Shown here piece by piece: positions 21,651 through 33,758 of a stretch of 64,000 nt of DNA; the stretch's first letter is position 1, and the number at the start of each line of letters is the position of its first letter. The stretch covers positions 62,001-126,000 of the forward strand of contig JAJAGP010000961.1 in NCBI GenBank assembly GCA_025084515.1. Reading direction: 5' to 3'. The notes below the pieces were generated by a model, which saw only the letters and a program-made list of their open reading frames with translations, did not search any database and was not told the DNA's origin. Both the position numbers and the translations under genes were made by a program. This stretch comes from Ancistrus triradiatus (taxonomy: Eukaryota > Chordata > Actinopteri > Siluriformes > Loricariidae).

Positions 21651-21655
21651 TTACC

Positions 21656-23109
21656 CAATTAAAAAAAATACTACTTTCAGTTTAACACAATAGTCTTTTT
21701 TAGTTTCTGCTTTCAACTTTCTTTTCTGTTTCAGTTTTCATTCCTCCGTCACAGACTTAGTTCCATTGCTACTTAGGCACAGTCATCTTAGCTTTCTGGG
21801 TTTTTTTCTTCAACAGTACGTTCAGTTTTCTCTCCTCTTTATGGAATTATTTTTCTTTCCTTCTTACTTTTTTAGAGACACAAATAAAGGACAGACTATT
21901 CCTTAGCATTCAGTGCCTATTGCCCCTCTACAAAGGTGCAGCAAATAAAAGTGCCATTGCTCGGCTTTATATCTCCTGTCAAGTAGGTTTCTCATTTATT
22001 TGCCTGAAGGATTTTGGGAAGTGCAGTTCCCATGGTTGGATGCCTCTGCCTCCCTCAGCTTTCTCACAGTGGCACCTACTGACTCAGAGTCATGATGCTC
22101 CAGCATTATACATGGAGAGCACAGGGTGCAGGGATATGTCTTCCCTTGATTGAAGTGTAGTTCATTGGAGGGCTGGGTAGGGGCCACTGTTTCAGTGATG
22201 GTCTTTTGACTTCCCTTCTACTTCAGACATTGCCCGTTGGGTCTGCATGTGAAACTCGATCCTACCGGAAGACCCTGCAGCTGCTCTATTGCCAATGGAG
22301 AGATTTTCTATTTGACTTAAGATTTGACTTTGATTTTCTATTTGACATCAACTATCTTTATTAAAGTCAAGTGTTTGAATATGGATGAGCGGCCTCATGA
22401 GGGAAGGAATCCAGAGCTTAATAAAATCCTGATTAAGTCAGCTTTAACTTGAGGACAGGAATGATAAAGTCTTAATTGGTGTCTTTGTGTTCTGACATTT
22501 GTTGTTTCTGGCTGTTCTGCTCTGATTAATCCTCACCAGTTTAGAAAAATGGATGATTCTGTGTAAGGACTGAGATTGATCTTGCATTGTTAAACCACAG
22601 TTTGACTGCAGACAAGAAGATGTGTCACTTTCAGCATGTCTGATGATCGCTGATCTACTTTAGTGACCCTCACTAATCAGAGCTTGTCTGGTGTAGCAGA
22701 GGTGCTTATGTGTAGCAGTCCCTGAGCTTGCATTCTGCCTCCTGCTGGGCTTCTGACATTTCTGCTGACTGATCTGGCTGCACCGTAACCTGTCATCCTG
22801 CTTCCCTCAACCTGTGCCATCGTTCCTTCTTCAAAGCTGACATTAAAGCAGTTGTGGCTGAGGCCAACAGCTATTTGCCTCCATGCTACCAGAGACCCCA
22901 CTGAGGGCAGAGTAACATATGATGATGTATTTGAGTTGTGTTAGATCAAACTAGGTAGGTTTGATTTTCTAATTGATTATAACATGAAAACTGACTTCAT
23001 TTCTGGATCATAGAGCTAACCTGTGGATAAGTAGTTGCCCCAAATTGTGCTGCTATTTATTTAATACTGCTTTGTCAGATTTCAGCAGCTATTTGCTACT
23101 GTTGTTTGG
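21656..23109. other. slc4a3 intron 1, nothing recognised
   Basis: No exon or mobile element ends could be supported. A local imperfect repetition of TTTTCTATTTGAC occurs near 22305-22345. Confidence 0.4.
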
Positions 23110-23275
23110 CTTTTTTTGGACTGTGGTGGTTCATCAGTTAATGTACTGTATTACTCATTAGATGATCAAGGGTTCAAGTCCACACACTGCCAAGTGTCCT
23201 TTGCAGGGCCCTTGAGCGGGTTTTCCAAAATGGATTAGCGAATAGCATCTACCAAATGCTGATGTGAGATATAGA
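23110..23275 (+). repeat. tRNA-derived SINE copy
   Basis: The head has an A-box-like TGGTTCATCAGTTAATG and a B box GGGTTCAAGTCC at 23170-23181, then GCAGGGCCCTTGAGCGG and a decayed tail with AGCATCTACCAAATGCTG. It is too degenerate in the acceptor-stem region to be a tRNA gene. Confidence 0.6.
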
Positions 23276-23414
23276 CAAAAAATGATTTCTGGGATTTTGT
23301 CCATAACAATAATTAGAAGATACTTTTCATCCTTCAAACACGTGCTTGTAAAAGTTTTAAATTGTCCTTGCATGCTCTTGTTAATAGGATATTCATTGTT
23401 GCTTACCAATATTT

Positions 23415-23585
23415 AGGGGTGTAATGTAGGGGATCATGACATATGACTGTGCCCTCTGGTGTTCATAAAATGCAATTGCATTATATAGCGTAATAAACAA
23501 GAATGCATTTTCCATATTTGCCTATTCGACAATACACATCATCCCATTTTGTGTCACAAAATGCACGATGCATCGTTACACCCCT
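23415..23585. mobile_element. hAT-like MITE
   Basis: Short element with inverted ends AGGGGTGTAA and TTACACCCCT, about 171 bp apart. It sits about 90 bp upstream of slc4a3 exon 2. The superfamily is inferred from end sequence only, and the target duplication is not clear. Confidence 0.6.
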
Positions 23586-23678
23586 AATAACAGTAGTCAT
23601 GCTATACAAATGAAAGGAACTGTAACTTGAGAGTTAACAGATTATTTTTTACATGAGACTGTGGGATTGTGTTTGCAG

Positions 23679-23835
23679 GTTCTAGGTGAGGAGGAGAAGC
23701 GCGCCACTGAAAGTCTGGAGAATGAAGACTGGGAAAGGGCTTTGTCTGTGGAGCGGTTTGGGGACATCATCACGGAATCCGGCACGAACGGCGCGGACAA
23801 AATGGGCCGAACTTACAATGAGAAGGACTTTGAAT
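23679..23835 (+). CDS. slc4a3: slc4a3 coding exon 2 (AE3 N-terminal domain)
   Basis: 157 nt, entered in phase 0 (TTTGCAG|GTT) and left in phase 1 (GAAT|GTAAGT). Encodes 52 residues plus one base. The stretch ALSVERFGDIITESG followed by GRTYNEKDFE matches the AE2/AE3 pattern of xLxVxRFxxI then RSYxExDFE in the cytoplasmic N-terminus. The last base begins the aromatic residue that precedes the His-rich block of exon 3. The region is thought to be regulatory rather than part of transport. The open frame runs on into the intron, so the donor is placed by homology and its consensus. Confidence 0.93.
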
Positions 23836-25617
23836 GTAAGTAGAGCAGTTGTAAATCGACTCCTGTTGTCCTTGGAGGAGATAAACGCAGGAAGAAACTC
23901 CCTTCCTTGTCGGATTGTGTCTGACTGTGCTTATATCGGTCAGAATGAGTCATGAATCTCAAGGTATCCATAAATTCAGTCACCTGTCACATCTGAAGCA
24001 CCTTTGCGTCCATCACAGTTCATCTCCACAATTGTTCTGCTTAAGTAGTTTCCACCCTGAGACTCATAAATCACTGGCTTTGTGTTCACGGTGACATGTT
24101 TGAACAGGTTAGGATTCAGTGATTAGTCCTGAGACGTAGCAAAACAAAGCATCGTGAGCTCCTATTGTGTTCACGGATTGACGTTAAAAATGTCCGCGCT
24201 GCGGCGTGCCGCTGCCTTCTTATGCTAATGACATTGCTTTGCTGTGTTTGATGTCTGAACACAATTGCTATGACAGCTGAAACGTTCGGCAACAGCCTGG
24301 CACTCGTCATTCATCAAAGACAAAGAAGCGAAAAGATTACAGCAGTCGCCTTGATGCCCATATGGGCTGTGACTAGGATTGCATAACATAGGTGTTGCTA
24401 ATGTGCTGTGAGTCAACTTGTGTAGTATGAATTATAAACTGTTGATACTTTTATGACTCTAGTCAAATGGTGTTATTCTACCATTTGCTCATGCAATGCA
24501 TTAGGGAGAGGTATTGCATGCATGATACAAAGCACTTCAGAAGACTCCTGACACAGTTGAAAAGAATTGACTGTATCGTTTCTCTACAATCTTTTGTGAG
24601 AATGGATTGGTGGGCTATCAGTTTGCTACTCCTGAGTGTACAGAATTGATTTGAATGTAATTTCAATTTACTAAAAGAACTTTGGGGCTGGTTGGGGAAC
24701 TGACTCTCTGATGAACCGCAGGCCTATCCAGGGTACAGTTATGCCTGTGCCCTGTGTTTTCAGGGCACGGGCATGAGGTAAATTAGGGTTAAACTTGGAA
24801 GAAAAAGCTTTTAAATCAGTGCTGTTTAAATGAACTCAGTGCTGTTTAAATAAACTTGTTAATAACGTGATAAAACCTTAACAGCAGTCAAAGTTATGAA
24901 CTGTGTCCAGAATGGTCCCCTTTTCACCATTCCTTATAGTCTACATACCATATATCATTACTGTGGGAGAGCTGATTCCATACCATAAACGTGCCAACAC
25001 ACTACATCGCAGCGTACATGAGATAAAAAATGTGACGCAATTTTTTGAACACCACAGGGGGCGATCATACGTCATGCTCTCACAATTCTGCAATGGTGAA
25101 GGTGAATTTTAGGTTGAGGAAGTTTAAAGGCTGAGCTAAAGCTCAGTGAGCTTGTTTGTTTACTTTAATTTTAAATTTAATATAGCATGTAGTAATTTAC
25201 ATTTGGTGAAATTGTTACAATAGCCTATTTTGTTGCAGTAGTATGATATAAAACTAATTTATTTTAATTGCAGGGGACTACATATTCTTTTTTTTATATT
25301 GTATACAATAATTGTTATTCTTCTGAAATAAGCGCAGTGTTTACAAGCAGTTATGTAAGATAGTGTTGCTACAATAGTGTTAAAATAGTGTACTTTTATT
25401 TTTTTACAATTTAAAATCTCTTTGTTTCTAGTCATTTCTGTTCATTGCATGGGACTAAGATTTTTTTGTTCATAAACCTATGCAATAAAATGTTCACTGT
25501 TGTGCATTGTTTACACTTCAGAAATAAAAAGCGATGTCCATTATTGACTGTCTAAGAAAATTGTATCTTGCATCGAATCGAATTGTGAGCAGAGTGTATT
25601 GTTAAACCCCTGGAATA
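23836..25617. other. slc4a3 intron 2, mostly unrecognised
   Basis: No exon seen. About 25555-25610 carries GCATCGAATCGAATTGTGAG with a C-rich end that resembles a hAT MITE end. Its partner was not found. Confidence 0.4.
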
Positions 25618-27190
25618 CAGTGGTGCTGGAAAGTTTGTAAACCCTTCAGAATTTTCTATATTTATGCATCAGTATGATCTAAAACATCATCAGATTTTCA
25701 CACAAGTCCTAAAAGTAGAAAAAGAGAACCCAGTTAAACAAATGAGACAAAAGTATTATACCTGGTCATTTATTTATTGTATGTAAGTATGTGATCCTCT
25801 AGGATTAGCAGTTAATTTGAAGGTGAAATTAGAGTCAGGTGTTTTCAGTCAATGGGACGACAATCAGGTGTGAGTGGGCACCCTGTTTTGTTTAAAGAAC
25901 AGGGATCTATTAAAGTCTGCTCTTCACAACACGTTTGTGGAAGTGTATCATGGCATGAAAAAAGGAGATTTCAAAGGACCTCAGAAAAAGAGCTGTTGAT
26001 GCTCATCAGGCTGGAAAAGGTTACAAAAACTCCCTAAAGGGTTTGGACACCACCAATCCACAGTCAAACAGATTATTTACAAATGGAGGAAATTCAAGAC
26101 CATTGTTACCCTCCTCAGGAGTGGTCGACCAACAAAGATCACTCCAAGAACAAGGCGTGTAACAGTTGGCGAGGTCACAAAGGACCCCAGGGTAACTTCT
26201 AAGCAACCGAAGGCCTCTCTCACATTGACTAATGTTAATGTTCATGAGTACACCATCAGAAGAACACTGAACAACAATGGTGTGCATGGCAGGGTTGCAA
26301 GGAGAAAGCCACTGCTCTCCAAAAAGAACATTGCTGCTCATCTGCAGTTTGGTAAAGATCACGTGGACAAGCCAGAAGGCTATTGGAAGAATGTTTTGTG
26401 GATGGATGAGACCAAAATAGAGCTTTTTGGTACAAAAGAATAGCGTTATGTTTGGAGAAAGGAAAACACTGCATTCCAGCATAAGGACCTTATCCCATCT
26501 GTGAAACATGGTGGTGGTGGTATCATGGTTTGGGTCTGTTTTGCCACATCTGGGCCAGGACGGCTTGCCATCATTAATGGAACAATGAATTCTGAATGAT
26601 ATCAGAGAATTCTAAAGGAAAATGTCAGGACATCTGTCCATGAACTGAATCTCAAGAGAAGGTGGGTCATGCAGCAAGACAACGGCCCTAAGCACACAAG
26701 CCATTCTACCAAAAATGGTTAAAGAAGAATAAAGTTCATGTTTTGGAATGACCAAGTCAAAGTCCTGACCTTAATCCAGTTGAAATGTTGTAGAAGGACC
26801 TGAAGCGAGCAGTTAATGTGAGGAAACCCACCAACATCCCAGAGCTGAAGTTGTTCTGTACGGAAGAATGGGCTAAAATTCCTCCAAGCCGGTGTGCAGG
26901 ACTGATCAACAGCTACAGGAAACGTTTAGCTGCAGTTATTGCTCCATAGGGGGGTCACACCAGGTACTGAAGGCAAAGATTCACTTATTTTTGCTACTCA
27001 CTAATATTTAATATTGGATAATTTTTCTCAATAAATAAATTACCAAGTATAATATTTTTGTCTCATTTGTTTAACTGGGTTCTCTTTTTCTACTTTTAGG
27101 ACTTGTGTGAAAATCTGATGATGTTTTAGGTCATAATTATGCAGAAATATAGAAACTTCTAAAGGGTTCACAAACGTTCAAGCACCACTG
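25618..27190 (+). mobile_element. Tc1/mariner transposon, family B, copy 2 (near full length, dead)
   Basis: Ends CAGTGGTGCTGGAAAG and CAAGCACCACTG, TA-flanked (25616-25617 and 27191-27192), 1573 bp. Transposase remnants run along the plus strand: about 25950-26170 the DNA-binding region, 26225-26443 the middle with WMDETKIELFG, a stop just after it, and 26640-26950 with QQDNGPKHTS and the C-terminus in broken frames. The element ends only 170 bp before slc4a3 exon 3. Confidence 0.93.
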
Positions 27191-27360
27191 TATATGTAGC
27201 TTATAAGTTACAATACCATTCTGTTGTACCATATCTTTGGAAAACGTGTCAGATCGTACCATATGCCATAGAGGTATTCCTTTAACAAGAGTATTCCTTT
27301 AACATGTAATCAAATAATAATCCAAATAATCATGTACCGTCAACGATCATGCGTTCGCAG

Positions 27361-27608
27361 ACCACCGGCATACATTCCATCACACGCACCACCCGCTGTC
27401 CACCCACCTGCCCCCGCAGCGCTTCAGGAAGAGGGTGCTCAGCATGGAGCGCCGCCGAAAGAAGAAACGCAGGAAAAAGAAGACATCCATGCCACCTTCT
27501 GAGGTCACGCCCACAATCCATGAGGTAGATGAAGAGGAGGCCGAGTCTGAGCCTGAAGCGCAAGGCCAGGAGACCACGCCTACTGAGACTGCTGAACAAC
27601 AGATTCAG
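27361..27608 (+). CDS. slc4a3: slc4a3 coding exon 3 (His-rich and basic/acidic region)
   Basis: 248 nt, phase 1 in (TTCGCAG|AC), phase 0 out (CAG|GTACTT). Encodes the His-rich block HRHTFHHTHHPLSTHLPP shared by AE2 and AE3, then a strongly basic run (ERRRKKKRRKKKTS), then PPSEVTPTIHEVDEEEAES. PPSE.TP.I after the lysine run is the AE3 form; AE2 has a different spacer. The acceptor has a poor pyrimidine tract, and a Tc1 element ends 170 bp upstream. His-rich and acidic stretches of this kind are cytoplasmic and probably regulatory. Confidence 0.93.
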
Positions 27609-28009
27609 GTACTTTGCTGAGAGAGTCCTGTAGGTTATTTATTTGCTGTGTTTACAGAGGCTCAGACGTTGGATATAGTCTATGAGAAGATGGATTTACT
27701 ATATTTGTAGCTCACACGACAAAATATTGTCTCATGTTTCATTATTTTTGTTTTATCCCTCCTCTGTAAGGTCCACCACTGTGATGGTCCATTGAACTAA
27801 GGGTTCTTGTCATTGAGTTCCTGGTGGTAGTAGAGACATATTATTGACTTGGTTTGCAATTTGGTAGAAGTTGTGGCTTTATTCTAAAGAATCCCACACA
27901 TTTTTAATATTTTACTTTATTTATATAGTACCTTTCCCAAGCTCATATGTTTTGCCATTGTTAATACTATACATGCAGCATAGACAAAAACATAATCACA
28001 TAATTTCTG

Positions 28010-28095
28010 TGGGCACTTGAAGACAAAGAAAGCCAAGCATTCAGTAACATGACAAGGTTCTCTTTGGAATATTGTCTGATCCTGATGGATCAAAT
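28010..28095 (+). mobile_element. Tc1 relic, family F, copy 2 (short)
   Basis: GGGCACTTGAAGACAAAGAA and CTCTTTGGAATATTGT match the transposase C-terminal segment of the copies at 12385 and 39990. Only about 85 bp remain. Confidence 0.55.
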
Positions 28096-28220
28096 CAACA
28101 TTCTACCATCTACCCAACTACCTTTTCCTTTGTAGTTCTGGCAGTCTGGATATGTGCCATATTTGTGCAGATGCACAACCCACTGACATAAGACATGCAA
28201 CAAACCTCTTTTATAATATA

Positions 28221-28706
28221 CAGTACTGTACAAAAGTTTTAGGCCATCATTAGGCAATGTAGCCTATTTTAGCAATGGTGCAATGACCATACAGTATGTA
28301 ATTATTTCGTAGCCTCTTTATTAGAGTAAATCCAGAAAATACAGGAAATTTGTATGAAGAATAAAAAAAAGCTGATGAAATTGAGATAAACACAGCTTCT
28401 TTTTGCTGCAGCATCTGGTAGCCTCATTGGTTTGCCAAGTTCATCGGGAAACAGGAAATTGGTTAGGAATTGTCTTTTTGGAAGGATAGAAACCACCTTT
28501 TTTCCAAAGGGAAACCGGGGGGAAATGCTAAGACATGCTAAAGCTCACAAAGTTTGGAATGAAGATCAGTGAAAAAGAGTATCACAGAGTGACAAATCCA
28601 AGTTTGAAATTTTTGGGCCCAATTGTCGACAATATGTTATATATGGTCATTATATAATTACAAAAAAGCAAATCTAATGGTGGCCTAAGACTTTTGCACA
28701 GTACTG
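28221..28706. mobile_element. Tc1/mariner MITE, family D, copy 2
   Basis: Inverted ends CAGTACTGTACAAAAGTTTT and CTTTTGCACAGTACTG, TA-flanked, 486 bp. Inner TIR blocks (ATTATTTCGTAGCCTCTTTA) match D1, D3 and D4. The interior holds only scraps of transposase. It lies 270 bp upstream of exon 4. Confidence 0.9.
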
Positions 28707-28979
28707 TAATCATTAATATTAACCTATTCACCAAATCTGTGACAATTACCTACTAAAGTCTTGACAAGAATGAGTTTACCAGACTATGTATACCTCAAGA
28801 TGAGGTTAGGATACTTAAACTTAAAAAATAAATTTTCTGCATTATGAGCTCTGTAAGTAAATAGCATCTTCTGTGGCATTTTTGCAGTGGCAGTTTTACA
28901 ACCAATGAACAAACCTAACCAAAGTACCTGGTGCTAATTTGTTTAACATTATCTATATCATTCCAACGTCCTCTTTCAG

Positions 28980-29152
28980 ATTAGTTTGGGTGGTCAGGAG
29001 ATGCTGATGCCACCTGTCTCTCTCCCCACTTTCCATGTGGTGAGTGAGATAACTCCTAACCCAGAGCCGCCCACCACCGGAGCCACATCGGCAAACAAGG
29101 AGGTAGTTCATGATAAACAAGAAGAGGAAGAGGATGAGGAGGTATCAAATAG
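28980..29152 (+). CDS. slc4a3: slc4a3 coding exon 4 (variable acidic region)
   Basis: 173 nt, phase 0 in (CTTTCAG|ATT), phase 2 out (AATAG|GTAAGT). It encodes a Pro/Thr-rich stretch (ITPNPEPPTTGATSA) followed by an acidic run (KQEEEEDEEVSN). This matches in position and composition the poorly conserved acidic spacer of AE3, not a specific motif. The exon rests on both splice signals being strong, on an uninterrupted frame and on correct phase with exons 3 and 5. It is flanked closely by two Tc1-type elements. Confidence 0.85.
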
Positions 29153-29224
29153 GTAAGTTGCTGTTGCTAGCTGGTTCAGTCAGCCTATTATTGGGATGTG
29201 CTTGGACTTCAATTCTTTATAAGA

Positions 29225-29945
29225 CAGTGCATTCATAAAGTCTTCAGACCCTTTCACTTTTTTCACATTTTCTTATGTTGAGGCCTTGTGCTAAAATAAA
29301 AAAAAAACTTTTCCCCATCAATCTGCACTCAGTGCCCCATAAATAGAAGTTGAATCAGAATTAGATTTTATTGCAAATGTGTTAAAAAGGAAAAGCTAAA
29401 ATTTTTCATGAACATACGTATTCAGACCCTTTGCTATGACGGTTGAAGTTTAGCTCTGGGGGCCTCCCATTTCTACACCTGTGGTAAATTCACAGTTGAT
29501 TGGACCTGATTTGGAAAGACACAGACCTGTCTATATAAGGTCTCACAGCTAACAATGCATATCAGAGCAAAAACCAAGCCATGAGGATGAAAAAACTGCC
29601 TGTAGAGGTCAGAGATAGGATTGTGTGGAGGCACAGATCTGGAGAAGACTACATAAAACCTGCAGCACAGCAAGTTCCCAAGAGCACAGTGGCCTCCATA
29701 ATTCTTAAATGGAAGAAGTTTGCAACAACTAGGACTCTTCCTAGAACTGGCCACCCCACCAAGTAATCGGAGGAGAACGGCCTTGGTGATAGAGGTGAGG
29801 AAGAGGAAGAACCCAATGGTCACACTGGCTGTGCTCCAAAGATCCTGTGTGCAGATGGGAGAAACTTCCAGAAGGTCAACCATCACTGCAGCCCTCCACC
29901 AATAAAAAGTGGTACCAAGTAAAGACTTTATAGCCATCAGGATGG
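29225..29945 (+). mobile_element. Tc1-like transposon relic, 5' half
   Basis: The left end CAGTGCATTCATAAAGTCTT then TCAGACCCTTTCAC is typical of a common fish Tc1 group. At 29581-29766 is a transposase N-terminal (HTH) piece, MRMKKLPVEVRDRIVWRHRS, with KSTVASIILKWKKF, and the next 50 residues follow in another frame. The catalytic half and the right end are missing. It begins about 70 bp after exon 4. Confidence 0.8.
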
Positions 29946-30501
29946 AGGCTGGAAATTTCATAATGATAATCTGTTCAAGCATAGAGTTTCATTTAGCGTG
30001 GAGTGCGAACACTTGGTACCATGCAGAAAAAGTTTGTTCGTTAGTTATTAGTTCCTTGTTACAGACTCAAGTCCTTCTTGTTGCTATAGCGACTCACATT
30101 ACCTGACGTTCCGTGCATGTGCGAGATGGTTCAGATTGCATACTGTATATCGTGCATGTAAATGGAGATTTTTATCAGGTCAAGTTATGTACATATAAAC
30201 AGCTCAGTTGGAATCTGCAGTTGGAATGATTTCAGTCTGATTGTATGTAAACATTAACCAAGGCGTTGTGCAGATATCAGAACTGTAATGTTTCAAACAT
30301 TTTTGGTTGCAAGCAAAGCGGCCTTTATTGGACTAGATCTTTGTGACTTTGCAGGGCTAGAAATGGCAGTTCCTGAATGCGTGGGGTGATGCGTTTAAGG
30401 AACTGCGATGAGCTGGAGAAATGTCCAGACATCTGCCTGTGCCAAGTGAATTCTGGTTTAGGGTCCATAGCCAACCCTGATCAAGATAAACAGGGGTCAA
30501 A

Positions 30502-30970
30502 CTACAGGTGTTTCACGATTTATTATGGGGATACGTTCTGACAAACCCATCACAAGCTGAATGTATCGTAAACCCAGGAGTTTAGTATATACTGTAGTGT
30601 AGCCTACCTTAAACATGCTTAAAACACTTACACTGATGTACAGTTGGGCAAAATCATGAAGACAAAGCTAGTTTTCTGATAAAGTGTTGGAATTCTCATG
30701 TAATTTATTGAGTAATGTACTGAAAGTGAAAAGCAAAAACAAAATGGTCGGTCCATTGGCGCTGCTGCTCAGCTTAGTCAGCTGGTTGATGCCCGAATGC
30801 CAAGCATCTGCACGAGAGTATCGGACTGTGTATCGCTTGCCTTGAAAAATCAAAATTCAAAATTCAGAAAACAGTTTCTGCTGACTGTGTTTTGATGTGT
30901 ATTATCGGATTACAATCCCAAGGTCGAAAAATCGTAAACTGAACCAGCATAAAATGAGGAGCGCCTGTAG
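30502..30970. mobile_element. possible MITE with CTACAGG ends
   Basis: CTACAGGTGTTTCACGATTT on the left and GCGCCTGTAG on the right form a short inverted repeat, and an inner pair is suggested by AAACC...GTAAACTG. The composition resembles a dispersed fish repeat, but I cannot name it. No coding capacity. Confidence 0.35.
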
Positions 30971-31751
30971 GTGCTTTGCTGTTGCCTATCAGATGCTGCT
31001 GATTTACTGAAATGCAACTTAAGACACATAACTTCAGCCATCGTAGATTTTCAGCTACAAGTGGTCAAAATGGTTTCATTTCAGTTTCCAGCAGAATGAG
31101 CAAAAGTATAGCCTTTACAGCAAAATGTCTCATTGGTTGGGTGACACCATTATCCAAGTCCAGTTACTTTTTATTGTGAGTCACAGAGTCAGCCTGTACA
31201 TGTGATATCCGTCTCCATCTGCTGAGTTAGCATGCATGCCATGTCCGGTATAAATAATTGGTCAACTCATGAAAGATGTACAATAGGGAAACCGAGCACC
31301 TGCTTTCCTGCTCATGTTACACATCTGGTAGGACCGAATTCCTTAAAAGCATGCCAACAGGTTCTGTAGTTTTTAATAACAGTTGCAATAAAAATCATTA
31401 TAAATAGTTAAATAATGCAATACTGTAGCTTTCCAATTCATTTGAAAAAGAGATTCGTTGACACGGAAAGGAAGAGACTTATACTTGAGCGCCCTCTGCT
31501 GGCTGTCTGACGTTCTAAAATCTGTGTTGAGCTACTTGAGGAAGATTTCTTCTTATCATTTTTTTGCAATTGTAGCAGTGCATCCTGTGTGAGTACTACG
31601 TCCCTCACAGAATCCATGATTTTTAATTATGATCAGTTTTGGATTAAAAACTGATAAAACACATTTAATCCATATTGCAAAGACATGCATTGGATCAGTT
31701 GGTGTTTCTAACATCTCCCAGTCTGATATAGAGTGTGTATGTTTGTGTGTA
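30971..31751. other. slc4a3 intron 4, nothing recognised
   Basis: No exon, mobile element end or RNA gene supported. Confidence 0.4.
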
Positions 31752-33348
31752 CAGTGGTGTGAAAAAGTGTTTCCCCCCTTCCTGATTTCCTATTTTTTTT
31801 GCATGTTTGTTACACTTAAGTGTTTCGGAACATCAGACCAATTTAAATATTAGTCAACGACAACACAAGTAAACACAAAATGCAGTTTTTAAATGAAGGT
31901 GTTTATTATTATGGGAGGAAAAAAATCTAAACCTACATGGCCCTGTGTGAGAAAGTGATTGCCCCCTAAACCTAATAACTGGTTGGGCCACCCTTAGCAG
32001 CAACAACTGCAACCAAGCATTTGTGATAACTTATGATGAGTCTTTTACAGCGTTGTGGAGGAATTTTAGCCACTCATCTTTGCAGAATTGTTGTAATTCA
32101 GCCACATTGGAGGGTTTTTGAGCATGAACGGCCTTTTAAGGTCATGCCACAGCATCTCAGTAGGATTCAGGTCAGGACTTTGACTAGGCCACTCCAAAGT
32201 CTTCATTTTGTTTTTCTTCAGCCATTCAGAGGAGGACTTGCTGTGTGTGTTTCGCATCATTGTCCTGCTGCAGAACCCAAGTTGGTTTCAGCTTGAGGTC
32301 ACGAACAGATGGCTGGACATTCTCCTTCAGGATGTTTTGGTAGACAGCAGAATTCATAGTTCCATTTATCACAGCAAGTCTTCCAGGTCCTGAAGCAGCA
32401 AAGCAGCCCCAGACCATCACACTACCACCACCATATTTTATTGCTGGTATAATGTTCTTTTTCTGAAATGCTGTGTTACTTTTACACCAGATGTAATGGG
32501 GACACACACCTTCCAAAGAGTTCAACTTTTGTTTCGTCAGTCCACAGAATGTTTTCCCAAAAGTCTTGGGGATCATCAAGATGTCTTCTGGAAAATCTGA
32601 GACAAGCTTTAATGTTCTTTTTGCTCAGCAGTGGTTTTCGTCTTGGAACTCTGCCATGCAGGCCATTTTTGCCCGGCTCTTTCTTATGGTGGAGGCATGA
32701 ACACTGACCTTAACTGAGGCAAGTGAGGCCTGCAGTTCTATGGATGTTGCTGTGGGGTCTTTTGTGACCTCTTGGATGAGTCGTCGCTGCGCTTTTGGGG
32801 TAATTTTGGTTGGCTGGCCACTCCTGGGGAGGTTCACCACTGTTCCATGTCTTTGCCATCTGTGGTTTGCTGGAGTCCCAAAGCTTTAGAAATGGCTTTG
32901 TAACTCATTCCAGACTGATAGATCTCAATTATTTTCTTTCTCAATTGTTCCTGAATGTCTTTGGATATCGGCATGATGTGTAGCTTTTAAGGATCTTTTG
33001 GTGTACTTCACTTTGTCAGGCAGGTCCTATTTAAGTGATGTCCTCATTGAGAACTGGTGTGGCAATAATTAGACCTGGCTGTGACTAGAGACAGTGAACT
33101 CAGGTGTGATAAACCATAGTTATGTTTTAACAAGGTGGGGCATCACATTTTCACACAGGGCCATGTAGGTTTGGATTTTTTTCTCCCTAAATAATAAACA
33201 CCTTCATTTAATAACTGCATTTTGTGTTTACTTGTGTTGTATTTGACTAATATTTAAATTTGTTTGATGTTCCAAAACACTTAAGTGTGACAAAGATGCA
33301 AAAAAAATAAGAAAACAGGAAGGGGGGAAACACTTTTTCACACCACTG
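31752..33348 (-). mobile_element. Tc1/mariner transposon, family C (full length, dead)
   Basis: Ends CAGTGGTGTGAAAAAGTGTT and AACACTTTTTCACACCACTG, TA-flanked (31750-31751 and 33349-33350), 1597 bp. The inverted repeats extend through the TACACTTAAGTGT(T/G) region to CCTACATGGCCCTGTGTGA, roughly 200 bp. The transposase runs on the minus strand. The start region near 32970 resembles ISKDIQEQLRKKIIE. Catalytic blocks VLQQDNDAKHTQ (32226-32579) and PSQSPDLNPTEMLW (32066-32260) sit in different frames. Several stops and frameshifts; non-functional. Confidence 0.93.
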
Positions 33349-33351
33349 TAT

Positions 33352-33465
33352 GCCCTGCAACGACCTGGTGCCTTATCCAGAATCCCTCAATTTGCATTAA
33401 TCCCAGGCCCCCAGCGACCCTGAAATGGATTAACAAAGTATGGAAAGTGTGTGAGTAAGTGGAGG
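33352..33465. repeat. SINE/LINE tail fragment
   Basis: CCTGGTGCCTTATCCAGAAT, CCCCCAGCGACCCTGAAATG and GGATTAACAAAGTATGG match the shared tail of a common fish tRNA-derived repeat. The head is missing; the fragment abuts the right end of the family C transposon. Confidence 0.45.
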
Positions 33466-33758
33466 GCAAAGAGAACTGGTTAAGTCATAGATTCCCTCTT
33501 CTTTGGCACGTTTGGAAAACCTAAATAAGCGGCTAAATAACTTATGCTACAACCATTTGTCCCTTCTAATATAATTCCAAGTTAAGTATGAACTACTTTT
33601 TCTTGCATATGAAGCACTGATGAAATTATCTGCCCTTATACCTGACATCTTGCACAATGCACCCTAGTTTGCTTCCGAGTGTGAACCACAGCACCTGCAT
33701 TCTACGAGCGAAGCGTCTGTACTGTGACCTGGAGTTCTGTGTTATCTGTGTCTTGTAG

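Larger units (their letters stand above)
15866..21655 (+). mobile_element. complete but dead Ty3/gypsy LTR retrotransposon of the chromovirus type
   Basis: A 5' LTR (15871-16973) and a shortened 3' LTR (21183-21650) both begin TGTTAC and end GTAACA. The element is flanked by a 5-bp target duplication TTACC (15866-15870 and 21651-21655). Internal order is gag, protease, reverse transcriptase, RNase H, integrase, chromodomain, which places it with Ty3/gypsy (Metaviridae) chromoviruses. All reading frames carry stops or frameshifts. It is much more GC-rich than the surrounding intron. The internal part is only 4.2 kb. No standard tRNA primer-binding site was recognised after the 5' LTR. Confidence 0.95.

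Noticed and set aside
23110..23275. tRNA gene
   Set aside because: A and B boxes are present but acceptor and anticodon stems do not pair; it is a tRNA-derived SINE, as are 49614, 55022 and 59350.
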